Assembly (NCBI RefSeq): GCF_001426665.1
Contig: NZ_LMEY01000005.1
Coordinates: 39,581-103,580 of the forward strand
DNA from: Rhizobium sp. Root1334
Lineage (GTDB): Bacteria; Pseudomonadota; Alphaproteobacteria; Rhizobiales; Rhizobiaceae
Direction: 5' to 3'
Length of the DNA stretch: 64,000 nt
The notes under the pieces are model-generated. The model was not told the DNA's origin. It saw only the letters and a program-made list of their open reading frames with translations, and did no database searches. Below are positions 1 through 8,282 of this stretch, one piece after another. The position numbers and the translations under genes were made by a program. The number at the start of each line of letters is the position of its first letter. The stretch's first letter is position 1.

Positions 1-540
1 AACGTCGACACCGTAGGTGATCCCAGCTCCGAAGGCCGCGAGAAGCAGGCCACCAGCAGCAGGCCCAATCGAGCGGGCGATATTGATGCCGAGCGAGTTG
101 AGTGCGACGGCGCTTTTGACGTCCTCGCGCTTTACCAGTTCCGGCACGATCGCCTGCCAGGTCGGCCCCATCAGCGCGGCACCAATGCCGCCGAGGAAGG
201 TCAGGCCGATCAGCGCACTGACGGAAAGCATGCCCATCTGGGACAGAACCATCAGCGAGATGCTCACCGACGCAAGCAGGAGTTGAACCGCAATCAGGAA
301 CCTTCGGCGATCCAGGATGTCGGTCAGCACACCTGCAGGGATCGCAAGAAGGAAGATCGGGAGCGTGCCGGCCGCTTGAACCATGGCGACAGCTGCTGGC
401 GATGCGGACAGATCCGTCATCAACCAAGAGCTGGCAACGTCGCGCATGAAGCTTCCCGTATTGCCGACGACGGTTGCAATCCAGATGACCGCAAAGACGG
501 GCTGTGCGAGTGGGGCAAAGGTGCCACCTGAGGATTTCAT
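1..540 (-). CDS. MFS transporter, N-terminal part (runs off the window)
   Basis: The reverse strand reads 180 codons open from an ATG at 540 to the window edge. The protein begins MKSSGGTFAPLAQPVF and shows alternating hydrophobic helices. It has the loop 'GVLTDILDRRRFL' between helices 2 and 3, which is the MFS signature G-x-x-x-D-x-x-x-R-R, and 'GPTWQAIVPELV' further on, typical of the MFS_3/EntS-like drug and siderophore exporters. It starts 5 nt after the DoxX stop codon, so the two are probably cotranscribed. Substrate cannot be told. The C-terminal half lies outside the window, so intactness is unknown. Confidence 0.85.
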   Translation of the reverse strand, partial: MKSSGGTFAPLAQPVFAVIWIATVVGNTGSFMRDVASSWLMTDLSASPAAVAMVQAAGTLPIFLLAIPAGVLTDILDRRRFLIAVQLLLASVSISLMVLSQMGMLSVSALIGLTFLGGIGAALMGPTWQAIVPELVKREDVKSAVALNSLGINIARSIGPAAGGLLLAAFGAGITYGVDV

Positions 541-545
541 GGCGC

Positions 546-989
546 TCACTTCCTTGTTCCCTTCGTGAGGTCAACTGCCGCAACGAAGAGGAATGCACCA
601 GCGAGACCGAGGTGCTCGAAGAAAGCGTTGGTCGCCATCATACGATCCATCCCGGGCCCCATTTCCCAGAAACGAAGCGCGATGAACGTGGCGAGAAGTG
701 TGAAGCCAGCCAGAGCAAGGGCGCCTGCCCATCGCAAGAAGCCTAAGATCACCAATGCGGACGCCGACAGCTCGAACACGATCACCGCGACGGCAAAGAA
801 AGCGGCGGGGTGGAAACTGAAGTGTTCCATCTCGGCAAGCGCGCCATTGAAATCTAGCATTTTGGTGACTGCACCCTGTATGTAGGCCGCGCAGAGAGCG
901 AGCAGCGTGACTGTCCTTGTGATAGGCGAACCGATGATACGGGCCAGTGTGGTGCGGGCAGGGAAGTACGTGTCGGATTGGCAAATCAT
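546..989 (-). CDS. DoxX family membrane protein
   Basis: This 147-residue protein has four predicted hydrophobic helices and the DoxX-type pattern 'GAVTKMLDFNGALAEM' early, followed by 'FELSASALVILGFLRWAGALAL'-like helices (quoted in part). DoxX proteins are small inner-membrane proteins linked to thiosulfate or quinone metabolism and oxidative stress, but the exact role here is unknown. The start at 989 is supported by AAGGAG placed 6 nt upstream. It lies between the amidohydrolase (130 nt upstream) and the MFS exporter (5 nt downstream) on the same strand, so it belongs to that cluster. Confidence 0.8.
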   Translation of the reverse strand: MICQSDTYFPARTTLARIIGSPITRTVTLLALCAAYIQGAVTKMLDFNGALAEMEHFSFHPAAFFAVAVIVFELSASALVILGFLRWAGALALAGFTLLATFIALRFWEMGPGMDRMMATNAFFEHLGLAGAFLFVAAVDLTKGTRK

Positions 990-1119
990 ATCTGCTCCTT
1001 AATTGTCGCTGGACGGCCGTGTGTGATGAAGCGATACGGGCTGTTCACCGCCGTGCTTAAATTTGCAGGTATTTTGACGGCATCGCTTGGGCGAACAGTG
1101 CCGCCCAAACCTGTCCGGA

Positions 1120-3102
1120 TCAGACTGCCCAGCAAGAGCAGCCAAGAGCGCCGAAGAAACCCTTGAGATCGGCGATGGGCAGCTTAGAAGTCCAGGCTCC
1201 TGTATGGTCATGACCATGCACGCCGCAATCGCTGGCGCAACCGCAGTTTGCGATTGCCGCGCGCCGTAGAGAACGCGCGCCAGCACCTTCGGGCTCACCC
1301 CATGCAGCATACCCGCCGAACTTGCGCACTGGAGACCAGTCGGGCATCGCCGGAGGCACGTCGTTTTCGTCGAGCATTTTGAAGTCGCCCGCTCCATAGA
1401 CGATCTTGCCGCCGACCATGGTGAGTTCCGAGGTCAGGAACGAGATCTCGTCCTCGGCGCAGGCAAAGAAATCCTTGTCGGGCACCACCAGATCAGCGAA
1501 CTGACCTTTTTCGATACGGCCTTTTTTGCCCTCCTCGTTCGAAAACCAGGTAACCTTTTCCGTCCACATCCGAAGTGCTGTTTCGCGATCGAGGCAGTTG
1601 GCGCGCGGATAAAGCTGCATGCCGCCAACAGTCTTGCCGGTCACCATCCACGAGAGTGAGACCCAGGGATTGTAGGAAGCAACTCGTGTTGCATCAGTAC
1701 CGGCGGACACGTTCACGCCCTTGTCCAGCATCTTCCGGATCGGCGGGGTCGCCTCAGCGACGCCGTGGCCATAACGCTCGACAAAATATTCGCCCTGATA
1801 GGCCATGCGGTGCTGGGTAGCGATACCACCGCCGAGAGCCGCGATGCGATCTATAGAGCGATCCGAGATGGTTTCGGCATGGTCGAAGAACCAGTTCAGA
1901 CCTTCGAGCGGAATGTCCTTGTTGACCTTCTCGAAGACGTCCAGCGCGCGCGTGATCGTCTCATCATAGGTCGCATGCATCCGCCATGGCCAACGGTTCT
2001 CCGCCAGCACACGCACCACTTCCTCGAGCTCGCCTTCCATCTCCGGAGCCATCTCAGGGCGCGGCTGGCGAAAGTCCTCAAAGTCGGCGGCGGAGAAAAC
2101 GAGCATTTCACCTGCACCGTTGTGGCGAAAATAGTCGTTGCCTTGCTTGTATTTGACCGACGCCGTCCAGTTGATGAAGTCTTCTTTCTCTTCCTTCGGC
2201 TTCTGCGTGAACAGATTGTAGGCAAGACGGACCGTCATCTGGTTCTCGTCAGAAAGCTTTTGGATCACCTCGTAGTCGTCGGGATAATTCTGGGAGCCGC
2301 CGCCCGCATCGATGACGCCGGTGATACCCAGACGGTTCAGTTCGCGCATGAAGTGGCGGGTCGAGTTGACTTGGTAATCAAGCGGCAGCTTCGGCCCCTT
2401 GCCAAGCGTTGAGTAAAGAATGCCGGCATTCGGCGTGGCCAGCAGCAGGCCTATCGGGTTGCCCTGGGCATCGCGGGTGATTTCACCACCCGGTGGGTTC
2501 GGCGTATCGCGCGTGTAGCCCACAGCGCGAAGTGCCGCACCGTTCAAAAGCGCGCGGTCGTAAAGGTGCAACAAAAATACCGGGGTATCGGGAGAAATAG
2601 CATTGATCTCCTCCAGCGTCGGCAGGCGCTTTTCTGCGAACTGGTGTTCGGTGAAACCGCCGACAACGCGCACCCATTGCGGCGCTGGTGTAATCGCCAC
2701 CTGCCGCTTGAGCATGTCCATCGCATCTAAAAGGGAGCGGACACCGTCCCAGCGCAGTTCCATGTTGTAGTTCAACCCCCCACGGACAACGTGGGTGTGG
2801 TTGTCGATCAGGCCGGGGAGGACGCGTTTGCCCTTAAGATCTATAATCTTCGTTTCTGGTCCAGCAAGTGCCATGATTTCGGCATCTGCGCCGACCTCAA
2901 GGAACAGACCATCCTGTATGGCGACCGCCGTCGCGTTCGGATTGGTGCGGTCAAGAGTTGTGAAGCGCCCGTTATGCAGGATCAGGTCTGGATGCATAGT
3001 GTCTACTCCGGTCTGTTTTGGATCGGCGGCAATTGCCGTTGAGAAAAGGTTCGAAAACGCGAGGCTCGATGCCCCTCCAAGGAAGGTTCGACGTGTTGTC
3101 AT
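1120..3102 (-). CDS. Tat-exported amidohydrolase (YtcJ / amidohydrolase_3 family)
   Basis: This 660-residue metal-dependent hydrolase begins with a twin-arginine motif (TRRTFLGGASS) and a hydrophobic stretch ending near AIA, so Tat export to the periplasm is likely. The amidohydrolase fold is marked by 'GLIDNHTHVVRGG' near residue 100 (H-x-H metal ligands), 'HLYDRALLNGAALR', 'DHAETISDRSID' and 'NVSAGTDATRV' further on. It is of full length for YtcJ-like enzymes, whose substrates are mostly unknown amides or imides. The C-terminus carries an odd Cys/His-rich tail (NCGCASDCGVHGHDHTG, then GCSCWAV). An AGGAGC ribosome site lies 8 nt before the ATG at 3102. It sits in a leftward cluster with DoxX and an MFS exporter. 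Confidence 0.88.
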   Translation of the reverse strand: MTTRRTFLGGASSLAFSNLFSTAIAADPKQTGVDTMHPDLILHNGRFTTLDRTNPNATAVAIQDGLFLEVGADAEIMALAGPETKIIDLKGKRVLPGLIDNHTHVVRGGLNYNMELRWDGVRSLLDAMDMLKRQVAITPAPQWVRVVGGFTEHQFAEKRLPTLEEINAISPDTPVFLLHLYDRALLNGAALRAVGYTRDTPNPPGGEITRDAQGNPIGLLLATPNAGILYSTLGKGPKLPLDYQVNSTRHFMRELNRLGITGVIDAGGGSQNYPDDYEVIQKLSDENQMTVRLAYNLFTQKPKEEKEDFINWTASVKYKQGNDYFRHNGAGEMLVFSAADFEDFRQPRPEMAPEMEGELEEVVRVLAENRWPWRMHATYDETITRALDVFEKVNKDIPLEGLNWFFDHAETISDRSIDRIAALGGGIATQHRMAYQGEYFVERYGHGVAEATPPIRKMLDKGVNVSAGTDATRVASYNPWVSLSWMVTGKTVGGMQLYPRANCLDRETALRMWTEKVTWFSNEEGKKGRIEKGQFADLVVPDKDFFACAEDEISFLTSELTMVGGKIVYGAGDFKMLDENDVPPAMPDWSPVRKFGGYAAWGEPEGAGARSLRRAAIANCGCASDCGVHGHDHTGAWTSKLPIADLKGFFGALGCSCWAV

Positions 3103-3276
3103 TGATTACGCTCCTGTGATCAGCTTTGCGCGCGATGAGTGAGTCGGCTCTCGACAATTTCGCCTAGATGAAGCGAAAGGACGACAGAGACGGCCATAGC
3201 CCTGTAACGGCCCCACTATCTTGCTGTTGTCAAAGGATCTGAGCCGCGATAGTGGCAACGTGGCTTGAGAATGTGG

Positions 3277-4113
3277 TCAGGATTGAACGAAGGCCAGGAG
3301 ATCGGTGTTCAGGACATCGGCGTTGACGGTTAGCATGCCGTGTGACAAACCTGGATAGGTCTTAAGCGTGCCGTTCTTTAGAAGTCTCGCAGACATAAAT
3401 GCAGAATCGGCGATCGGCACGATCTGATCGTCTTCACCATGGAGGACGAGGGTCGCAACCGTGATGGCCTTCAGGTCCTCGGTCTGGTTGGTTTCGGAAA
3501 ACGCTTCGATTCCATCGTAATGGGCCTTTGCACTGCCCATCATTCCTTGGCGCCACCAATTCTGGATCACGCCTTCTTGAACCTTGGCGCCGACGCGGTT
3601 GAAACCGTAGAACGGACCTGTCGGGACGTCGCGGAAGAACTGTGCCCGGTTGGCAGCTAGCGCAGCACGGAAGCCGTCGAACACTTCGATTGAAAGGCCT
3701 TCGGGATTGGCTTCTGTCTTCAGCATCAGTGGCGGCACTGCGGAAACGAGCACGGCCTTGGCAACACGCCCAGCCGGCTGACCGTGCTTTGCGACATAGC
3801 GGGCAACTTCGCCGCCACCCGTGGAGTGACCGATATGAACGGCATTATTTAGGTCGAGATGCTCAACGACGACGAAGGCGTCGGCAGCATAATGGTCCAT
3901 GTCGTGACCGCCGGAAACCTGCGCGGAGCGCCCGTGGCCGCGGCGATCATGGGCAACGACGCGGTACCCGTTCGCAAGGAAGAACAGCATCTGGGCATCC
4001 CAGTCGTCGGACGAAAGCGGCCAGCCGTGATGGAACACGATCGGCTGCGCGTCCTTCGGACCCCAGTCCTTGTAGAAGATGTCGGTGCCGTCCTTGGTGG
4101 TTACATATGCCAT
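3277..4113 (-). CDS. Alpha/beta hydrolase, non-haem chloroperoxidase-like
   Basis: This 278-residue alpha/beta hydrolase begins MAYVTTKDGTDIFYKDWGPK, the typical opening of cofactor-free bacterial chloroperoxidases and aryl esterases. 'VFHHGWPLSSDDWD' forms the oxyanion region. The nucleophile elbow is 'HIGHSTGGGEVARY' (G-H-S-T-G-G), the acid lies near 'GEDDQIVP' and the catalytic His in 'GLSHGML'. The open frame extends 45 codons further upstream, but the ATG at 4113 has GAAGGA 9 to 10 nt upstream and matches the usual family length. It is part of the leftward cluster between XapX and the amidohydrolase. In vivo activity is more likely ester or peracid hydrolysis than halogenation. Confidence 0.88.
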   Translation of the reverse strand: MAYVTTKDGTDIFYKDWGPKDAQPIVFHHGWPLSSDDWDAQMLFFLANGYRVVAHDRRGHGRSAQVSGGHDMDHYAADAFVVVEHLDLNNAVHIGHSTGGGEVARYVAKHGQPAGRVAKAVLVSAVPPLMLKTEANPEGLSIEVFDGFRAALAANRAQFFRDVPTGPFYGFNRVGAKVQEGVIQNWWRQGMMGSAKAHYDGIEAFSETNQTEDLKAITVATLVLHGEDDQIVPIADSAFMSARLLKNGTLKTYPGLSHGMLTVNADVLNTDLLAFVQS

Positions 4114-4253
4114 TGTCTTGGATCCTTCGATCGAACTAGTGGAGGAGGAGCCTTGGTCGCAAAGCCGACATCGGCGAAAATGGACTGGCAGCCGTCGCGG
4201 ACGAGCTCCTAGACTAGCCTCGGCGGGTGAAAAAGTGTTGCTGTGCACTCATG

Positions 4254-4541
4254 TCACGCTCGCTTTCCACGTTGTCCTTCCGCGCGATAAGCGACGTCGA
4301 AGTGTTCACCACCCTTCGGCATGTGGCCGAACATGTGCGGCTTGATCTGATGCAGCCATGAAATCGCCGCAGGCTCCTTGCTCCAGAGCGATTTTGCAAG
4401 CGGTATGATCTGCTCGCCGACAAGGATGCCGAAAAGGCCGACCAGCGCGATGATAGGCGGAGCGGGAGAGCGCACATTCAATAAACTGTAGACGATGCCC
4501 ACGAGCAGGCCTGCACCAAGAGACAAAAGGTGAATTTTCAC
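4254..4541 (-). CDS. XapX domain-containing small membrane protein
   Basis: The protein is 95 residues long from a GTG start at 4541, which has a strong GGAGG site 7 nt upstream; the open frame continues 14 codons further but without a ribosome site. It opens MKIHLLSLGAGLLVGIVYSL, then has 'RSPAPPIIALVGLFGILVGE', the hallmark of the XapX domain: two transmembrane helices with a conserved S-P-A-P-P loop. The C-terminal part after 'HMFGHMPKGGEH' is soluble. XapX proteins are of unknown function and often sit beside isochorismatase-type and chloroperoxidase-type hydrolases, as here. Confidence 0.82.
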   Translation of the reverse strand: MKIHLLSLGAGLLVGIVYSLLNVRSPAPPIIALVGLFGILVGEQIIPLAKSLWSKEPAAISWLHQIKPHMFGHMPKGGEHFDVAYRAEGQRGKRA

Positions 4542-4607
4542 GGGATATCCTCCACGGGTTAAAGAGGACCACTCCGATGACATTATCGGAGTGATCTGAT
4601 CGTGTCC

Positions 4608-5297
4608 TTATTTCGCGGGATTCGGACCGATGCGCTTGCCGTGGGCGACGCGCTCTGGTGCACTGTGGACGTGAGTGTAGGCATAATCGATACCCATGCC
4701 GTAGGCGCCGGAATGTTCCTTGGCTAGCGACGTGACAGCGTCATAGGTCTCGCGATGTGCCCAGTCGCGCTGCCATTCGAGCAGCACCTGCTGCCAGGTG
4801 ACCGGGATCACGCCTGCCTGTACCATACGGTCCATTGCGTACTTGTGCGCATCGGAGCTGGTGCCGCCCGACGCGTCGGCAACCATGTAGATCTCGTAGT
4901 CCGGAATGTCATGCATGGCTGACAAGGCGAAGGTCGTGTTGCATACTTCGGTCCAGAGACCCGATACGACGACCTTCTTGTGGCCCTTAGCCGCGTTCTT
5001 CGCCAGCGCGTCACGGACATTCTGGTCGTCCCAAGAATTCATCGACGTGCGCTCGAGAATATCGTTTTGAGGAAAGACGGCGAGCAGTTCTGGGAACGTG
5101 TTTCCGGAAAAGCTGGCGGTTTCGACGGTAGTAATGGTGGTCGGGATATCGAAGATCTTGGCTGCTTTGGCGAGGCCGACGACGTTGTTTTTCAGCGTCT
5201 GGCGGTCAATCGACTGCACGCCGAACGCCATCTGGGGCTGCTGGTCGATAAAAATGAGCTGGCTGTTTGCCGGCGTTAGGACTTCGAGCTTAGACAT
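4608..5297 (-). CDS. Isochorismatase-family hydrolase (YcaC-like)
   Basis: This 229-residue cysteine hydrolase has 'LIFIDQQPQMAFGVQ' (catalytic Asp region), a cis-peptide/Lys region around 'NVRDALAKNAAKGHKKVV' and the nucleophile in 'VSGLWTEVCNTTFALSAM' (Cys of T-E-V-C). This matches the YcaC subgroup of isochorismatase-like hydrolases, of uncertain natural substrate. The start at 5297 is supported by GAGG 8 nt upstream; the open frame could begin 9 codons earlier. It is the first gene of the leftward cluster, with 66 nt to XapX and an approximately 550-bp leader region upstream. Confidence 0.87.
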   Translation of the reverse strand: MSKLEVLTPANSQLIFIDQQPQMAFGVQSIDRQTLKNNVVGLAKAAKIFDIPTTITTVETASFSGNTFPELLAVFPQNDILERTSMNSWDDQNVRDALAKNAAKGHKKVVVSGLWTEVCNTTFALSAMHDIPDYEIYMVADASGGTSSDAHKYAMDRMVQAGVIPVTWQQVLLEWQRDWAHRETYDAVTSLAKEHSGAYGMGIDYAYTHVHSAPERVAHGKRIGPNPAK

Positions 5298-5851
5298 TAT
5301 CAAATCCTCTTGGGTTGTTTGCAAAACTTCTGAACACGGGGTCCGAGCTTCTGTGTGCTTTCGGACACTAGCGAACGACGTGACCTAGTTGCATCGCGTT
5401 GAACGCAGGCTACCGTAACGGTGCCCTTTCGCTGAACACGTTTACGAGCCTTCCCGCTATCGAATTGCTGAGCCAGACATTTCCTACCCATCTGTTGGCA
5501 CAAGATTTTTCAGCCTTCTTGAGCTGGGAGTAGTCCGGCGCCTCTGTAACTATGGCTTATCTGATGACTGTGCGACGCCAAGTTTGCTGGCATGGTGCCG
5601 ATGTTGCGGTAACCCAACCTTTTGCCGGACATCCGGCAAAGTTCCTTATTCTGAAGCCGCCCAAGGCTCGCAACCAAGCAATCCCATGGAGGTTAACTTC
5701 CGGATCTCAGGTCTCCGTACTAACGATAGGGACATTCGCCCGCTGTCGGGCCAGATCGCGGAAACGCGATGTCGATCGCGGAGGAAATTCCTGCTACAGA
5801 GCCATATCGACGGCAACAGCGAGCAATCAGACGATCCTGCGTTTCGGTCAG
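5298..5851. other. Long intergenic region upstream of the hydrolase cluster
   Basis: No convincing gene is seen in this 554-bp stretch; open frames in it have no recognisable protein features. It must hold the promoter of the leftward cluster starting at 5297 and the end of the LacI-type gene. A small odd palindrome (ACCGTAACGGT, 5412-5422) is present but is too short to call an operator. Confidence 0.5.
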
Positions 5852-6889
5852 TCAGTCGACCGTCGACTGTCGCGACACTTTCGTTGGCACAATCAGTGTC
5901 TGCAGTTCTGAGACGGGCCTTCCCCTGATCGAACCAAGCAACGCCTTGGCCAGGCCTTTGCCCGTTTCCCGTATGTCCTCGTGAACCACATAGAACTCGT
6001 CGCCGAATATGGGAAGGTTTGCGAAGAGCTGCTTGGTGACGATATCGACGTCGCGACCGATGATGGAGCCGACATCCTTCAGGCCGGCCTGGATCGCAAG
6101 AATTGCGCCCCCTGTGCCGCTGACCCCGCCGGAACTGTTGACCAACCCGTCCGGCGCGGGACGTTGATGCATCAGGCTTCTAACGGCAAGCCTGATCTGT
6201 TCGATCGAGCTGTCGTTCGAGATGCCGTGGATCGGCACCTCCATCAACCCAAGCTCGGCCATCGCTGCATCGAAGCCCTGCCGAGTGTGGTCGTGAAAGC
6301 TTAGGCCTGCGGGCGGGGCGAGCAGCGATAGACGCTTGCGCCCCAGGCCGGCGAGACATTCGACCGATATCCGTGCAAAGGCGTTGTTGTCGAAGTCGAA
6401 GTAGGGATGGTCGACCCCCATTTGCGTCCGGCCATGGGTTACGAAGGGCATGTCATGCTCGATCATGTACTTCACCCGCACGTCCTCGGGCTCGATTCGT
6501 GAAATGATTATCCCGTCCACGGCCTCTGATTCCACCAGATGCTTAATTGGCGCGACCGGATCGCCGTGTTTCGAATAGGGCGTGACCATCAGATGATACG
6601 GTGTGCCTTCGATCCCTTCTGTGATCCCGCAGATCATCTGCGATACAAAGCTTCCGATCTGCTCGTCAGTATCGAGTACGAGGCTGACGACGTTCGTCTT
6701 TCCGGTCCGCAGTCGCAGACCTGCCCGGCTGGGATAGTAGCAAAGCTTGCGCGCCATCTCATGAACGGACTTGCGCGTCGCGGCGGCTATTTTCTCATCG
6801 TCGTGAAGGGCACGCGAGACGGTTGTGACGCCAAGGCCCAAGGCGATTGCGATGGTCTTCAGAGTCGGTTTCTTACTACGTGTTTCCAA
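5852..6889 (-). CDS. LacI-family transcriptional regulator
   Basis: This 345-residue protein starts METRSKKPTLKTIAIALGLG, then 'VTTVSRALHDDEKIAAATRK', the LacI helix-turn-helix and hinge. The C-terminal two-thirds is a periplasmic-binding-protein-like sensor domain ('NVVSLVLDTDEQIGSF', 'VDGIIISRIEPEDVRV', 'RKRLSLLAPPAGLSF'). The inducer is unknown; the family usually senses sugars or small organic molecules. It is codirectional with, and upstream of, the amidohydrolase/MFS cluster, which is its most plausible target. A pair of 14-bp direct repeats lies 200 bp upstream of its start. Confidence 0.9.
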   Translation of the reverse strand: METRSKKPTLKTIAIALGLGVTTVSRALHDDEKIAAATRKSVHEMARKLCYYPSRAGLRLRTGKTNVVSLVLDTDEQIGSFVSQMICGITEGIEGTPYHLMVTPYSKHGDPVAPIKHLVESEAVDGIIISRIEPEDVRVKYMIEHDMPFVTHGRTQMGVDHPYFDFDNNAFARISVECLAGLGRKRLSLLAPPAGLSFHDHTRQGFDAAMAELGLMEVPIHGISNDSSIEQIRLAVRSLMHQRPAPDGLVNSSGGVSGTGGAILAIQAGLKDVGSIIGRDVDIVTKQLFANLPIFGDEFYVVHEDIRETGKGLAKALLGSIRGRPVSELQTLIVPTKVSRQSTVD

Positions 6890-7340
6890 TCACTGCGCTC
6901 GTGTTTTGATCTGTTTCTTTTTGTTGCCCCGGCTCACCTTACTGCCTATTCCAATCGGGTCCACCTTCAAATCCAAAGCCTTATAAGGTTTCCACGGGGC
7001 TCGAAGCGTGACTGTCATGCCCGTGTTTAGGCGAAAAGCACTGCCTCAGGTAATCCAAGTCGGCCGATCATGCTCTTGACGCAACTAGATTGCAACGATA
7101 CAAATAATATTTGAAACGATACAACTATCGAACCGTCATCCATCTACGGCACTTGCCCTGATGTTCGATGCAGTTTGAACGGGCTCTTTAACAGAGTCAC
7201 CATCGAGCCACTTCCCTTAGGAAGAGGCCATGTGCGCAAAGGGCGCCGCCTGCCGCGTAGCTGGCTAGGATGAGGGCTTCGATGGATCAGTCTGCGGACT
7301 TGCGGCACGCAAGTGCCGCCATCCGACAGGAGGGACAACG
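6890..7340. other. Divergent intergenic region between LacI and AraC genes
   Basis: This 451-bp region separates the leftward LacI gene from the rightward AraC pair. It contains two 14-bp direct repeats (annotated separately) but no recognisable gene. Promoters for both directions must lie here. Confidence 0.5.
7090..7124. promoter_or_regulatory. Two 14-bp direct repeats, candidate operator
   Basis: TTGCAACGATACAA (7090-7103) and TTGAAACGATACAA (7111-7124) are identical but for one base and are spaced 21 bp apart, two helical turns, so a protein would see both on the same DNA face. They lie between divergent LacI and AraC genes. The geometry resembles AraC-type direct-repeat half-sites, but a LacI site cannot be excluded. 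Confidence 0.5.
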
Positions 7341-8282
7341 ATGAAACTGTCAGCATATCCGTCGTTCTCCAGTTGGTATCATGAGGGTCGACAGGCGTCC
7401 TTCGTGCGCGCGAGGAAGTCGCCGGGTGGGGTCCTTGATCTGCTTGAGGTTGCGCGACCCGCCGGGGACATGTCCCGCCCGGCTCTGCCGGACATCGTCC
7501 TGTATCAGGACATGCTCGGAGGCAGTCGTGTCAGCGGCGACCTCGGAGGGGGACACTTCGATGTCATTGGGAAAAAAGGCACGTTCTGTCTTGCTGCGCC
7601 GGACTTCGCGACATCGGCGGTTATGGAAGAGAGCCATCAGCTGCGCAGCTTGGCTTTCCCTAGGGCTCAGTGGCACGCCGTTCTTGAGGAAGCCTCTGAC
7701 GGTACTTTCTCGTTCGATACATCCTGTCTCTACGGTCGTATGTTTGATTCTCCAGTCCTCCGATCGGCCGTTGGAAAGCTATGGTCCTTGTGTGATGACG
7801 AGGGAGGGCCGTCGCGACTACTCGCGCGAGCCGCAGGCTGCGAGATTCTTGCTGAATTGAGCCGATTGGGCGGGGCGCCGTTCGCGCCTGCAAAGGGCGG
7901 CCTCGCCCCATGGGCAGAGCGGCGCTGCCTGGAACTGATGCGGGCGCGACTTTCCGAAGACATCAGTCTTGACGACTTGGCGGCTGAGGTGCAGCTCTCG
8001 CCATTTCATTTCGCCCGCATGTTCAAGCAGAGCGTCGGCGTTCCACCAAGGCTCTACCTGACTCTGCTGAGACTAGAGAAAGCCTGCGACCTTCTCAAAC
8101 ACACGGACCTTCCGGTTACCGAGATCGCCTCCGAAGTTGGCTATTCGTCGAATCAGGTGCTCGCCCGGGTCTTCCTCAAGCACCGGCGCATGAACCCTAC
8201 CGACTATCGTCGGGCCGTCCGCGATCCGGTGCGCCCATCGATCTCGCATCGCGCATTTTCGTCTCTTGAGGGACGTCGATGA
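7341..8282 (+). CDS. AraC-family regulator, first of a tandem pair
   Basis: This 313-residue regulator has a variable N-terminal sensor half and a C-terminal AraC/XylS DNA-binding domain. The two helix-turn-helix units are 'ISLDDLAAEVQLSPFHFARM' and 'VTEIASEVGYSSNQVLARVF', followed by a P-x-x-Y-R-R end. It is closely similar over its whole length to the next gene, with which it overlaps by 4 nt (ATGA), so the two are translationally coupled and arose by tandem duplication. No enzyme gene sits beside the pair, so the target is unknown. Confidence 0.9.
   Translation: MKLSAYPSFSSWYHEGRQASFVRARKSPGGVLDLLEVARPAGDMSRPALPDIVLYQDMLGGSRVSGDLGGGHFDVIGKKGTFCLAAPDFATSAVMEESHQLRSLAFPRAQWHAVLEEASDGTFSFDTSCLYGRMFDSPVLRSAVGKLWSLCDDEGGPSRLLARAAGCEILAELSRLGGAPFAPAKGGLAPWAERRCLELMRARLSEDISLDDLAAEVQLSPFHFARMFKQSVGVPPRLYLTLLRLEKACDLLKHTDLPVTEIASEVGYSSNQVLARVFLKHRRMNPTDYRRAVRDPVRPSISHRAFSSLEGRR

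Noticed and set aside
5412..5422. Odd palindrome ACCGTAACGGT upstream of the hydrolase cluster
   Set aside because: Only 5-bp arms, no second copy and no match to the repeats at 7090-7124; too weak to call a LacI site.
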